A stretch of 64,000 nt of DNA from positions 1,043,824 to 1,107,823 of the forward strand of contig CBDATU010000011.1 of assembly GCA_965199865.1 (NCBI GenBank), read 5' to 3'. The DNA comes from JAPOUP01 sp965199865. GTDB lineage: Bacteria > Pseudomonadota > Alphaproteobacteria > Rhodobacterales > Rhodobacteraceae. Position 1 is the stretch's first letter, and every line of letters begins with the position of its first letter. A model generated the notes under the pieces. It had not been told where the DNA came from. It made no database searches and saw nothing but the letters and a program-made list of their open reading frames with translations. Positions 43,231 to 52,360 of this stretch are shown here, one piece after another. The position numbers were made by a program, and so were the translations under genes.

Positions 43231-44748
43231 ATGGCCTCGACCGACATCCAGTTCTCAGAAGACCAAACGGAAGCCTACGACCGTGTTGTCGAGATATTGC
43301 GGAAGGCTGGTGTGGACATCGAAGGCCGCACGCTCAAGCCAAAGCGAAAGCGCAGGTCTCAGGTCATGGCGGTTCTGGGGCGTGCAGGGTCGGGCAAGAC
43401 CATGCTGCTGTCACGCCTTTACAATGCCCTGGATGACGCGGGTGTCCAGCTTATCACTGGCGACTACGAAAGCAGCAGCTGGAAAAGAAAACGCACGTTG
43501 TCGATACTCGCTCCGACCAACAAGGCAGCCAGCGTTCTTCGGGGAAACGGCGTTCCAGCGACAACGATCCACCGGATCCTCTATTCGCCGGTCTATGATC
43601 CGGAATATGCGAAGATTGCGGAGTGGCTGGCTTCCGGTGGCACCCGACCCCAGATCGCCGGTCTGGCCGATGCGGCGCTTAACAGGGCACAGGATTTCTA
43701 CAGGGTGCATGGTTCGATACCGGGAGCCCTGGCCACTGCGGGCCTGCGCGGATCCGACTTCATAACCGGATGGACGCGGCGCGATGACCGGCTGGATATG
43801 GGCTTCGTCGACGAGGCCTCGATGCTGGACGACCGTCAGCTGGAGGATCTTCGGAAAATCTTCCCGACGCTGGTCCTGTTTGGCGACCCTGCACAGCTGG
43901 CACCGGTCGGGGATTCCAGCGGCATGGTGTTTGATCAACTCGACCGGTCCCGGCGGATGGAACTGTCGCGCGTACATCGGCAGGCCGCGGGAAACCCCAT
44001 TCTCGATCTTGCCCATGCCCTGGGCGATGACAGCCTCGAATTCGAGGAATTCGAGAGCCGGATCGCGGAGGTTGCACAGGAAGACAGCCGGGTGGCCGTC
44101 AGTCCACGCGCCAATGCCGATCTGATGGCACGTTCACCGGTTCTGGTATGGCGAAACTCGACCCGGGTGCGCCTGATTCACGCCTTCAGGAGCGCTCACG
44201 GCGCCCCACCTGACAGGCTTCTCCCGGGCGAACCCCTGATCTGTGATGGAATCGAGCTGCCACATAGGCTTCGGCCCAGAAGGATTGAGCTGGAAGCGCG
44301 CGGATTGATCAAGGGAGCTCAGGTGATCTATCTTGGCACCGGAAAGAGGCCGGGATTTTCGCGCCTGCATGTGCTGGGGGCGGAAGACCCCCGGACCGGC
44401 GTTGCGTCTATCGTGAAGATCGAGCAACCCAATCAGGAGGAACCATACATTCCCCTAGCGGCCAGCATGGGTGCCACGTTTCTGCACGGTGCGGCGGTAA
44501 CAATACACAAGGCGCAGGGGTCGCAATGGCCGACGGTCCAGGTATTCGCGCCGGACATCTGGGCCGCCGCACGGTCGGAACTGGTCGAGTCAGGACTGCC
44601 CCTGTGGAAACGGCTGGCCTATGTAGCCATCACAAGAGCGCAGGAGCGGCTGATCTGGATAACGCGCTATGCTCTTGCAAGACCAAGCCAGGCGCTGACG
44701 GTCGATGACCTGAAGGCTGAGCCAACGACACTGAAACTATCGGCTTAG
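43231..44748 (+). CDS. RecD-like superfamily 1 DNA helicase
   Basis: 505 residues, ATP-dependent helicase with UvrD/RecD-like organisation. Walker A VLGRAGSGKTMLLSRL (~49-64), motif Ia LAPTNKAASVLRGNGVPATT, motif II MGFVDEASMLDDRQLEDLRK, motif III LFGDPAQLAPVGDSSG, the motif IV region VHRQAAGNPIL and the C-terminal motifs TIHKAQGSQWPTVQVF and AYVAITRAQERLIW. A protein of this size and architecture commonly occurs near ccr in Rhodobacteraceae. Probably acts on DNA repair intermediates; no nuclease domain is seen. It is followed by an SDR gene after eleven bases. Confidence 0.88.
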   Translation: MASTDIQFSEDQTEAYDRVVEILRKAGVDIEGRTLKPKRKRRSQVMAVLGRAGSGKTMLLSRLYNALDDAGVQLITGDYESSSWKRKRTLSILAPTNKAASVLRGNGVPATTIHRILYSPVYDPEYAKIAEWLASGGTRPQIAGLADAALNRAQDFYRVHGSIPGALATAGLRGSDFITGWTRRDDRLDMGFVDEASMLDDRQLEDLRKIFPTLVLFGDPAQLAPVGDSSGMVFDQLDRSRRMELSRVHRQAAGNPILDLAHALGDDSLEFEEFESRIAEVAQEDSRVAVSPRANADLMARSPVLVWRNSTRVRLIHAFRSAHGAPPDRLLPGEPLICDGIELPHRLRPRRIELEARGLIKGAQVIYLGTGKRPGFSRLHVLGAEDPRTGVASIVKIEQPNQEEPYIPLAASMGATFLHGAAVTIHKAQGSQWPTVQVFAPDIWAAARSELVESGLPLWKRLAYVAITRAQERLIWITRYALARPSQALTVDDLKAEPTTLKLSA

Positions 44749-44759
44749 GAGATGGAGCG

Positions 44760-45491
44760 ATGAGCGGGGCAATCATCATTACCGGAGCATCAAGCGGCAT
44801 TGGCCATGCGACAGCCGAACTGTTTCTGAAGAATGGCTGGACAGTGGGACTGCTTGCAAGGCGCGCCGAAAGGCTGGTGGAACTCGCCGAGGGGCGGGAC
44901 AATGCAATCGTCCTTCCCGCAGACGTGACCGACCCGAGCGCTGTGGAGAGCGCCTTTGCGCGGTTCCTGCGCATTGCGGGCAGACTTGACGTTCTGTTTA
45001 ACAACGCGGGTATTTTTGGCGTGGCCGCCCCCATCGACGAAGTGCCGGTGGAAACCTGGCTGGATGTGGTGAACGTCAACCTGAACGGAATGTTTCTGTG
45101 CGCAAGGCAGGCGTTCTCAGCCATGCGGTCGCAGGAACCGCAGGGCGGGCGAATCGTCAACAATGGATCCATCAGTGCGCATGTCCCACGAGACGGGTCG
45201 GTCTGCTACACGTCCACCAAACACGCGATCACCGGCATGACGCGCTCACTGAGCCTTGATGGACGTCCGTTCAACATTGCCTGCGGTCAGATCGACATCG
45301 GCAATGCCCGGACACCGATGGTGGAGGAGCAGTGCGAGCGTGCCCGGGCCGCCGGGCAGTCGGAGCCGGAGACAATGGATGTACGCCATGTGGCTGAGGC
45401 CGTTCTGCGTATAGCCGAGCTGCCTCTGGAGGCAAATGTCCAGTTCATGACGGTGATGGCAACAAAGATGCCCTATATCGGCCGGGGCTAG
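44760..45491 (+). CDS. Short-chain dehydrogenase/reductase (SDR)
   Basis: 243-residue classical SDR. The NAD(P)-binding motif TGASSGIGHATAELFLKNGW is at the N-terminus, NNAGIFGV follows, the catalytic Ser lies in VNNGSISAH and Tyr/Lys in SVCYTSTKHAITGMTRSLSL. AGGAG precedes the ATG. The helicase is immediately upstream, so co-transcription is likely. Substrate is unknown. Confidence 0.9.
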   Translation: MSGAIIITGASSGIGHATAELFLKNGWTVGLLARRAERLVELAEGRDNAIVLPADVTDPSAVESAFARFLRIAGRLDVLFNNAGIFGVAAPIDEVPVETWLDVVNVNLNGMFLCARQAFSAMRSQEPQGGRIVNNGSISAHVPRDGSVCYTSTKHAITGMTRSLSLDGRPFNIACGQIDIGNARTPMVEEQCERARAAGQSEPETMDVRHVAEAVLRIAELPLEANVQFMTVMATKMPYIGRG

Positions 45492-45529
45492 GCATTCAGA
45501 TCGGGGCATGTACGCTGACAGTTCCAATT

Positions 45530-45825
45530 GGCTCTCTAGAAATTTGCAGTGCGATCTCGCAGGATTCCGGCAACACATTGCGAAAAAAGAGAAATTTTCC
45601 AAAACAAATCCATCCGAAGGGCTTGCGTCCGCGATTAATGTTCTCTTTATGTTCTCTATGATCTCGATAAGGAACCTCATCGCCTCGTCCGTCAGCGGCA
45701 AAAGGCAGGAAATGAAGCGGACGCTTCCCGCCGAACCCTCCGAAGCCGATGCCGGAGAGCCGCCGGACCCGTCGAGTTGCCCGCACTGCGGTCACGGGGA
45801 CATCCGCAGGAACGGAGTGGTTCCT
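45530..45825 (+). mobile_element. IS1595-type fragment: end repeat plus transposase N-terminus
   Basis: It starts with the end repeat GGCTCTCTAGAAATTTGCAG, similar to the ends at 7804 and 9075, and continues with the same interior as the other copies. Then comes the transposase start (from 45649, SIRNLIASSVSGKRQEMKRT) and the zinc-ribbon knuckle SSCPHCGHGDIRRNG. Homology ends near 45825, about 48 bases before the ATG of the ATPase gene. The catalytic part is missing. Confidence 0.75.
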
Positions 45826-45872
45826 GTTATCGACAAGGGATTGGGTAGAACGGACCCGGCCGAGGAGACCGA

Positions 45873-47471
45873 ATGCGCATCGAGTCTGTACGTCTCAAGA
45901 ACTACAAGCGGTTTACGAACCTCACGATAACCGACATTCCCGCGACAGCGAGGCTTGTTGTACTCGTCGGTCCGAACGGCACCGGCAAGTCGTCGGTCTT
46001 CGACTCGTTCCTGCTCAAGGCAAGCGCGGCTGTTGCCGGACGAAGCCTCTCCGGTAGTAGGGAGCAGTACTACGACAAGGATGATGCCCGTTCCCAGTTC
46101 ACCCGTGAGGTCGCGCGAAGGGTGACGATCGAGTTCCATGGTTCGGGAGACGGGTCGATCGACCTGAAGTCCGCGTTCCAGGTCCGATCGGCGTACCGAA
46201 ACGAGTCAGACTTCCGGATTGAACAACTGCAGTCCCCTCGATCGGAGGAGGCTGGTCCCCGCATCGCCTGGATCATCGATGTCGACGCTTCCGTGTCACA
46301 GAACTATGAGCGTATGGTTTGGAAGGTGATGCAGGATGCGCAGCGGGACGCTGGGGAGGACCTCACCTTCGGCGAGTATCGGAAAGCGTTCCTCGGTGAC
46401 CTGCAAGAAGCGATGCGGGGTCTGTTCACGGACCCGGAGCTCGTCCTGCAGGACTTCGGCGGCATCCCGGCGGGGTCATTTCGGTTCTCCAAAGGCGGGG
46501 TGTCCGATTTCCATTACAAGAACCTCTCCGGTGGAGAGAAGGCAGCGTTCGACATCCTCCTGGACGTGTTCGTGAAGCGCGACGTGGCGGCTGACGCGGT
46601 GTTCTGCGTCGACGAGCCGGAGCTTCATGTGGCAACGGACCTCCAGGGACCGCTGATCGCATCTATCCTCCGACTGCTGCCGAACCCAACGCAGCTCTGG
46701 ATCGCTACACACTCGATCGGGATCGTCAGGGAGGCGTACCGGATACATCAGGAACGGCCCGGAGAAGTCACGTTTCTCGATTTTTCAGGTCACGATTTCG
46801 ACGCACCCGTCCGCATCACGCCCAGTGTCCCCAATCGGGTGTTCTGGCAGAACACCTACAAGATGGCTCTGGACGACCTGTCTTCCCTGGTGGCCCCGCA
46901 GCGCGTGGTCATCTGCGAAGGCAGCAGGGACAGGCACGTCAACGGTTTCGATGCAAGGTGCTACAACAGACTGTTCGCGGATGAGTCGCCCGAGACGCTT
47001 TTCATCTCACGGGGCGGCGCGAGTGAGATTATCCATTCCGAGCACCTGGTCACCATCCTGGAAAACATCGCGCACGGCATCAATGTACAAATGGTGATCG
47101 ACCGCGACGACATGACCGAAGAGGCGCGGGAAGAAAAGATCCAGCAAGGCATCCGGGTGTTGCGACGCCGTGAGCTCGAGGATTACCTCTATGATCCAGC
47201 CGTCTTGCGGACGTTCCTGGAAACTTCGGGCTGCGACGAAAACGTAGTCGAAGAAGTGCTGAACGAGCGGACATCGATGCTGGACGATCAGGAGGGTCCC
47301 AAGAACATCAAGGACATCTCGCAGAAGCTGTTGCAGAAGATCCGCAGTGCCACGAGACTGCCAAAACTTGGCAATATCCGGGAGGAGTTCGCCATGCAGC
47401 ACCTTGTGCTCGCACTGCGCAACACCGCCGACGTGTACGGAGAGCTCCACCAAGACGTGTTCGGAGACTGA
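45873..47471 (+). CDS. OLD-like AAA ATPase with TOPRIM-type nuclease domain
   Basis: 532 residues. The N-terminal ABC/SMC-like ATPase has RLKNYKRFTNLTI, Walker A VGPNGTGKSSVFDSF (~31-45), signature NLSGGEKAAFDILLDVF, Walker B AVFCVDEPELHV and H-loop IATHSIGIV. The C-terminal region carries TOPRIM-like acidic motifs: VVICEGSRDRHVNGFDARCY with the Glu, and VQMVIDRDDMTEE with the D-x-D pair. This domain order matches OLD-family nucleases and related single-protein defence ATPases. The ribosome site (GAGGAG) abuts the IS fragment, and the next genes are a toxin-antitoxin relic and an integrase, so the gene was imported. The frame is intact. Being an active anti-phage nuclease is inference. Confidence 0.8.
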   Translation: MRIESVRLKNYKRFTNLTITDIPATARLVVLVGPNGTGKSSVFDSFLLKASAAVAGRSLSGSREQYYDKDDARSQFTREVARRVTIEFHGSGDGSIDLKSAFQVRSAYRNESDFRIEQLQSPRSEEAGPRIAWIIDVDASVSQNYERMVWKVMQDAQRDAGEDLTFGEYRKAFLGDLQEAMRGLFTDPELVLQDFGGIPAGSFRFSKGGVSDFHYKNLSGGEKAAFDILLDVFVKRDVAADAVFCVDEPELHVATDLQGPLIASILRLLPNPTQLWIATHSIGIVREAYRIHQERPGEVTFLDFSGHDFDAPVRITPSVPNRVFWQNTYKMALDDLSSLVAPQRVVICEGSRDRHVNGFDARCYNRLFADESPETLFISRGGASEIIHSEHLVTILENIAHGINVQMVIDRDDMTEEAREEKIQQGIRVLRRRELEDYLYDPAVLRTFLETSGCDENVVEEVLNERTSMLDDQEGPKNIKDISQKLLQKIRSATRLPKLGNIREEFAMQHLVLALRNTADVYGELHQDVFGD

Positions 47472-48041
47472 CGTCGGCGTAGGCGCAACGGATTCCAGCA
47501 CCGACAGCCCAATGGTCACTCTGTCGTCATGACGAAGGATTCGGGACACCGCATCAGAGTGCGGTACCGTTTACGCGACAGGTTCCCGGAAGTCTGTTGG
47601 GATGAGGACAAGACAGCGGCACAGGTCTTTCGCAGTTCATGTGGGGACATGTGGAACGAAAGGAAGACGCGCACGGCGACCCCACTGAAACCGATACGCT
47701 GATCGAGGCCAGGTTGACGGAAGATGACGGCAAGGCGCGTGACAAGGTTGCCCGCGTGTAGCGGTTGCGTGCGATGAGCGGGGCAAGGGTTTTGACGTGA
47801 TCGCCAAACGGACCTCCCGGCATGCGAAGCGCAAGCAGGCGGGACGGGGCGGCATGGCGGCATGGCTTACTGCGGCGCGACGCAAGCCATCCAGGCCAAT
47901 CCGCTGAGCTTCAACGCCTCCAGCGTCGACACCGGAAGCACGCGAAACGGCGATACCGCCAAGGGGCACGACCCTGGATCACCGATTGCAGGATCGGGTG
48001 TCATGGGCTAAAGTGACTACATTAGTTCCAGGGAGCCCATC
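47472..48041. other. Spacer with unclassified short frames
   Basis: 570 bases after the ATPase. A short frame (from ATG 47529; TKDSGHRIRVRYRLRDRFPE) ends at about 57 codons and is not recognised. No transposase or repeat could be assigned. Confidence 0.4.
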
Positions 48042-48284
48042 ATGCGAACGGTGCAATTGCGCGAGGCCAAGGCGTCGCTCTCAGCCTTGGTGGAAGGAGC
48101 GGCGCACGGAGAAACGGCTGTCATCACCCGCCGCGGGCAGCACCGGGCTGTCATTCTCGGCGTCGATGAGTGGAACCGCTTGCGCAAAGTACCGTCCTTC
48201 GGACACCTGCTGGCGGCCTCAGCGCTGGAAGACAGCGATCTGCCGCCGCGGGATACGATGCCGCTGCGTGAGGTAGTCCTTTAG
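48042..48284 (+). CDS. Phd/YefM-type antitoxin
   Basis: 80-residue antitoxin with the family pattern TVQLREAKASLSALVEGAAH at the N-terminus and VITRRGQHRAVILGVDEWNR. The C-terminal part is the toxin-neutralising tail. It binds the operator upstream and the toxin. The PIN toxin gene follows directly but is broken (start and two frames). The antitoxin is therefore intact without an active partner. Confidence 0.85.
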   Translation: MRTVQLREAKASLSALVEGAAHGETAVITRRGQHRAVILGVDEWNRLRKVPSFGHLLAASALEDSDLPPRDTMPLREVVL

Positions 48285-48730
48285 GGTCTGTCGCGTATCT
48301 GGTCGACACCAACATTCTCTCGATCAGAGCACCCGGTCGCGGAGGCCATCCGTCAGCGTTGGTCGAGTGGATGGATGCGAACTCGGACGCGCTGTTCCTG
48401 TCCACTGTCAGTGTGGCCGAAGTCAGCGACGGGATTGCCAAGCTGCGGCGGATGGGCGCCATGGCGAGAGCCGCCCGTCTCGGCGATTGGCTCGATCTCG
48501 TTCTGCATCTCTACGGAAGCAGGGTGATCGCTTTCGACATCGATGCGGCCCGTCTCGCCTGGCGCTGATGGACAAGGCGCGCGCGGCAGGACATTCGCCA
48601 GGATTCGCCGAATCTTGCCATCGCGGCAACAGCGGGCAGCCGCCACTTGACGGTTCTTACCCGCAACCTGCGCCATTTCCGGCCGCTGGATATTCCAGCG
48701 GTGAATCCTTTCGATATGCTACCTGCGTAA
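48276..48730 (+). pseudogene. VapC-type PIN toxin, start lost and two frameshifts
   Basis: PIN-domain RNase toxin. First frame: VAYLVDTNILSIRAPGRGGH (first acidic residue) and STVSVAEVSDGIAKLRRMGA, ending DAARLAW at TGA 48566-48568. A second frame supplies LMDKARAAGHSPGFAE and a third supplies LAIAATAGSRHLTVLTRNLR and IPAVNPFDMLPA with TAA 48728-48730. At the expected start, GGG stands where GTG or ATG would be, so initiation is also lost. Three separate lesions make it inactive. Confidence 0.8.
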
Positions 48731-48910
48731 GGTCCGCCGAGCACCGTGCCGATAAGGCTTTGATCCTTGGCGTATCTCTTCCCGCGATCGGCCAGCCGCG
48801 CGGTCCCTGACCTTGAGCCGGCCGGTGTCGAGGCGGCCGGCCATGCGCTCGCGGTAAGCGGGGCCGACGCGGCGGAAGATTTCCGCCACGCTGGCGCCCT
48901 CGCGCGCCAC
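48719..48910 (-). pseudogene. IS91-type transposase N-terminal fragment
   Basis: A minus-strand stretch reads ASVAEIFRRVGPAYRERMAG followed by RLDTGRLKVR. This is the start of IS91-family transposases, just before the zinc-finger region. The frame then continues as unrelated sequence, so only ~40 residues are native. Confidence 0.6.
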
Positions 48911-48916
48911 GCCGCG

Positions 48917-49171
48917 TCAGCTTCGCGGGACCGGGAAGCCCGACAGGGGGTGGTCGAGGGTCTCGAACATCTTGCCCGTGGCGCGGGCATAGTCACGGGT
49001 CGTGTCGGCGCTTCGATGCCCGAGCGCGTCGCAGATCACCTCGATGTCCGCGCCGCGCTCGGGAAGATGGGTGGCGGCCGGGTGACACAGGCTGTGGAAG
49101 GTATGGCGGGGATCGATCCCGAGCTTGTCGCGCGCCTGCCTGAAGGCCCGGTGCAGGGTCTGGGTTTTCAT
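48917..49171 (-). pseudogene. Tyrosine recombinase C-terminal remnant, catalytic Arg lost
   Basis: 84 codons encoding the C-terminal catalytic part of a phage/XerD-type integrase: RHTFHSLCHPAATHLPERGA, DALGHRSADTTRDYARAT. The family box is H-x-L-R-H-S; here it reads HSLCHP, so the catalytic Arg is Cys. DTTRDY keeps the Tyr. It lies next to the IS91 fragment, and IS91-type elements often carry such an integrase. The N-terminal half is missing. Confidence 0.7.
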
Positions 49172-49347
49172 GGGCCGGTCGGGCGAAGCCCCGTAGACTG
49201 AACCTATCGCCCTTCTCCGCTGTCCCGCACCCGTTTTGTCTGATCCGGTGGATTTTCAGCACCTATGGACGGTTCAAAGACTGACAGCATCCGTTTGGGC
49301 TGCGTTTGCGCCTTGTTCGCAGGCCCCCAAGCCCCTACATCCACCGC

Positions 49348-50151
49348 ATGAGATTCCCTGTTCCCCCATTTTTAAGAAAACGGCCCTCGGTCGCCGTGAT
49401 ACGGCTTTCAGGTATCATTACCGCTAGCCAGCGTGGCGGCACCCTCTGCGATTCCGGCCTCGCTCCAATGATCGAGCGGGCATTCCGCAAGGGCAGGCCA
49501 TCCGCGGTAGCCCTCGTCATAAACTCCCCCGGCGGAAGCGCAGCTCAGTCCAGCCTCATCGCCGCACGCATCCGACGGCTTGCCAAAGAAAAAAAGGTCA
49601 GGGTCTATGCGTTTGTGGAGGACGTGGCTGCCTCCGGCGGCTACTGGCTCGCCTGTGCGGCCGACGAAATCTGGGTCGACACCAACTCGGTCATTGGATC
49701 AATCGGTGTGATATATGCAGGGTTCGGGCTGCAGGACCTCATCGGAAGGATAGGGGTCGAGCGCCGCGTGCATACCGCGGGAAAGTCCAAATCGATGCTT
49801 GACCCCTTCCGGCCCGAGCGGCAGGAGGATGTTAGGAAGCTTCAGGGCTGGCAGGCCCAGATCCACGACGCGTTCATTGAACATGTCAGGACGGCACGTG
49901 GTTCCCGGCTTAACGATGATGACGGCCTGTTCAGCGGCGATGTCTGGGTTGGCACCGGATCGGTGGATAAAGGTCTGGCAGACGGGGTCGGCCATGTGGT
50001 GCCGAAGATGAAGGAAATCTTCGGGGAAAAGGTCCGCTTTCTCCAATATGGGCCCAAGCGCGGCCTGTTCCAGCGTCTCGGCGCACGCCTGTTCGAAGAC
50101 GCTCTCGGCGTTATGGACGAACGCCTGCAATACGGGCGGTTTGGCCTGTGA
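49348..50151 (+). CDS. S49-family signal-peptide-peptidase-like serine protease (SppA/SohB type)
   Basis: 267 residues from MRFPVPPFLRKRPSVAVIRL. S49 motifs: LVINSPGGSAAQSSLIAARI, catalytic Ser in EDVAASGGYWLACAADEIWV, and Lys in VHTAGKSKSMLDPFRPERQE. GSIGVIYAGFGLQDLIGRIG supports the fold. No strong signal peptide or membrane helix, so probably cytoplasmic. Its stop overlaps the GTG of the small zinc-ribbon protein. Likely degrades membrane-derived peptides; substrate unknown. Confidence 0.9.
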   Translation: MRFPVPPFLRKRPSVAVIRLSGIITASQRGGTLCDSGLAPMIERAFRKGRPSAVALVINSPGGSAAQSSLIAARIRRLAKEKKVRVYAFVEDVAASGGYWLACAADEIWVDTNSVIGSIGVIYAGFGLQDLIGRIGVERRVHTAGKSKSMLDPFRPERQEDVRKLQGWQAQIHDAFIEHVRTARGSRLNDDDGLFSGDVWVGTGSVDKGLADGVGHVVPKMKEIFGEKVRFLQYGPKRGLFQRLGARLFEDALGVMDERLQYGRFGL

Positions 50152-50309
50152 TTGTCAAGATCATAATGATTTTCCTGGCGGTCATGGCGGTGCTCGCCAT
50201 GTTCGGACGACTGCGGCTGCCGGGGAGGAGCGGGCTAGATTGGCGCAGATGCCCCAGATGCAGACGGTACATGTTCGGCAAGGAGCCGTGTAACTGCGGC
50301 AAGGGCTGA
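50148..50309 (+). CDS. Small membrane/zinc-ribbon protein, 53 residues
   Basis: GTG start overlaps the protease stop (GTGA). The N-terminal hydrophobic helix (IVKIIMIFLAVMAVLAM) is followed by two cysteine pairs (WRRCPRCRRYMFGKEPCNCG). The arrangement is a membrane-tethered zinc ribbon, coupled to S49 protease translation. The next gene begins three bases after its stop, so all three form a compact operon. Confidence 0.7.
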   Translation: MIVKIIMIFLAVMAVLAMFGRLRLPGRSGLDWRRCPRCRRYMFGKEPCNCGKG

Positions 50310-50312
50310 CCG

Positions 50313-51254
50313 TTGGACTTCATTCTTGCCGCTTCTGGCCTGGCCATCCTGCTCGTGGCCGGTGACGCACTGGTCCGCGGAGCAGTGAACATCGCCATTC
50401 GCCTGCGTATCCCTGCACTGATTGTCAGTCTCACCATTGTCAGCTTCGGGACTTCGGCACCAGAACTGTTCATTTCCGTTGGCGCAGTCCTTGATGGCGC
50501 GCCAGGCATCGCTTTGGGTAATGTGGTGGGATCAAACATTTCCAACGTATTTCTGGTTCTCGGCCTACCAGCGCTGATCTCTGGCATCGACACCAGAATT
50601 GCGGGCACGGGCCGATCATATCTGTTCATGATGGCAGCGACCGTCTTCTTCATTGCACTGTGCTTTCTTGCCCCCCTAACCTGGATGCATGGCCTCCTGC
50701 TTCTTGGTTTCCTTTCCGCGGTAACCTACGACCAGATACGCCAGGCACGGAGCCATCAGTTCCAGACGTCCGGCGAACCGGACGACATCAAGGGCGCTGA
50801 CCCGTCCATGTCCGGTATGAGACTCACGTCATTGATGGCTCTCGCCCTCGTAGGGCTTCCACTCGGTGCTCATCTGCTCGTTGTGGGGGCGGTAAACATC
50901 GCGAGCACCCTTGGCATTAGCGAGGCTGCGATCGGGCTGACACTTGTGGCGGTAGGCACGTCGCTTCCGGAGCTCACCACCACTGTCATTGCCGCCATTC
51001 GCCGCCACGCCGATGTCGCCCTGGGCAATGTGATTGGATCGAACGTCTTCAATCTTCTGGCAATCATGGGAGTCTCATCGCTTCTTGGAACACTCCCTGT
51101 CGACCCTTCGTTCCTGCGATTCAATCTATGGGTCATGCTCGCTTCCTCGCTGTTTCTTGCGCCATTCGTGCTTGCCGGATACAGGATTTCCCGGATTGCG
51201 GGAGCTGTCCTGGTCACGCTGTATCTGGCCTATGTGATAGCCGTGCTGGTATGA
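50313..51254 (+). CDS. Calcium/sodium antiporter (CaCA family, YrbG-like)
   Basis: 313 residues, TTG start. About ten membrane helices arranged as two inverted alpha-repeats: IPALIVSLTIVSFGTSAPEL with GNVVGSNISNVFLVLG, and EAAIGLTLVAVGTSLPELTT with GNVIGSNVFNLLAIMG. The paired G-T-S-x-P-E motifs supply the cation-site Glu residues. Exchanges Na+ for Ca2+ across the inner membrane. Tightly packed after the small zinc-ribbon gene. Confidence 0.93.
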   Translation: MDFILAASGLAILLVAGDALVRGAVNIAIRLRIPALIVSLTIVSFGTSAPELFISVGAVLDGAPGIALGNVVGSNISNVFLVLGLPALISGIDTRIAGTGRSYLFMMAATVFFIALCFLAPLTWMHGLLLLGFLSAVTYDQIRQARSHQFQTSGEPDDIKGADPSMSGMRLTSLMALALVGLPLGAHLLVVGAVNIASTLGISEAAIGLTLVAVGTSLPELTTTVIAAIRRHADVALGNVIGSNVFNLLAIMGVSSLLGTLPVDPSFLRFNLWVMLASSLFLAPFVLAGYRISRIAGAVLVTLYLAYVIAVLV

Positions 51255-51284
51255 GTCCGGAACGGTGACCCGAATGAGGACCAC

Positions 51285-52082
51285 ATGAGGATACGGAACG
51301 CCCTGGTGACCGGCGCAGGAGCGAGGCTTGGCCATGCGATGGCACTTGCGCTGGCACGGGAGGGATTCGACGTTGCGGTCCACCATCACCGCACGCCCGC
51401 CGACCAAGTCGTATCCGAGATCCGCGATCTGGGCCAACAGGCGGTTCCACTTCGGGCCGACCTGCTTGACGAGTCGGCCACCCAGGCCCTGATTCCAGCG
51501 GCCGCAGAAGCGCTTGGTGGCCCGATCACGGTGCTGGTCAACAACGCCTCAATCTTCGAATATGACAACATAGAAACCGCTACCCGCCAAAGCTGGGACA
51601 GGCATATCGAATCGAACCTGCGCGCTCCCTTCGTCCTGATTCAGGCGCTTGCCGCACAGGTGCCGGAACCATCAACAGACGAAAGGGGAGAGCTTCAGGC
51701 GGAAGCCCTAACGGTCAACATGATTGATCAGCGGGTCCGGAAGCTGACGCCTGAATTCATGACCTACACGATTGCCAAGTCAGGTCTTTGGACCCTCACA
51801 CAGACCGCAGCCCAGGCGCTTGCCCCCCGCGTCCGCGTCAACGCCATCGGCCCGGGGCCAACGCTGCGGGGCCACCGCCAGTCAGTCGATCATTTCACCC
51901 GGCAACGCGCCGCAACGATTCTCGGTCGTGGTGCCAATCTAGAGGACATCGTCGGTGCGCTGAGTTACCTTTTGCACGCTCCCGCCGTCACCGGTCAGCT
52001 TCTCTGTGTAGACGGTGGTCAACATATCGGATGGGCCACACCAGACGTTCTGCACTCCAGACCAGCTGATGGTATGACTTAG
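51285..52082 (+). CDS. SDR, pteridine-reductase (FolM)-like
   Basis: 265 residues. The glycine motif TGAGARLGHAMALALAREGF has the Arg-containing TGxxxRxG form typical of pteridine reductases/FolM, together with VNNASIFEYDNIETATRQSW. Catalytic Tyr-Lys lies in FMTYTIAKSGLWTLTQTAAQ. GAGGAC precedes the start. May reduce dihydromonapterin/folate. It lies between the antiporter and uvrC, all on the plus strand. Confidence 0.85.
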   Translation: MRIRNALVTGAGARLGHAMALALAREGFDVAVHHHRTPADQVVSEIRDLGQQAVPLRADLLDESATQALIPAAAEALGGPITVLVNNASIFEYDNIETATRQSWDRHIESNLRAPFVLIQALAAQVPEPSTDERGELQAEALTVNMIDQRVRKLTPEFMTYTIAKSGLWTLTQTAAQALAPRVRVNAIGPGPTLRGHRQSVDHFTRQRAATILGRGANLEDIVGALSYLLHAPAVTGQLLCVDGGQHIGWATPDVLHSRPADGMT

Positions 52083-52360
52083 GCGAATGGCATGTCATCC
52101 GGTGTTACACCGGTAGCGAAACTGGGGTGACCTCGCTTCAGGTTTCGGCAGCGAGGTAAGATGACCACAGATGACCGGCAGTTTCTCCGCAAAATCGGTA
52201 TTTCATTGATCCACCAGCAGGTCAGGCAGATCGCTGAAGCAGATGAAATCCAAAGAACCAAAGTCCTGTGACCAAGTCCATATACAGAATTCGTGAAACA
52301 TTTTGTCCTTGCCTTTTGGTACATATGGGTGCAGCCCAACAGGGAAACGAGGGCTGACAC

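Noticed and set aside
43231..44748. RecD-like helicase as part of a defence system
   Set aside because: Its architecture and its place near ccr are typical of Rhodobacteraceae core genomes, with no effector partner.
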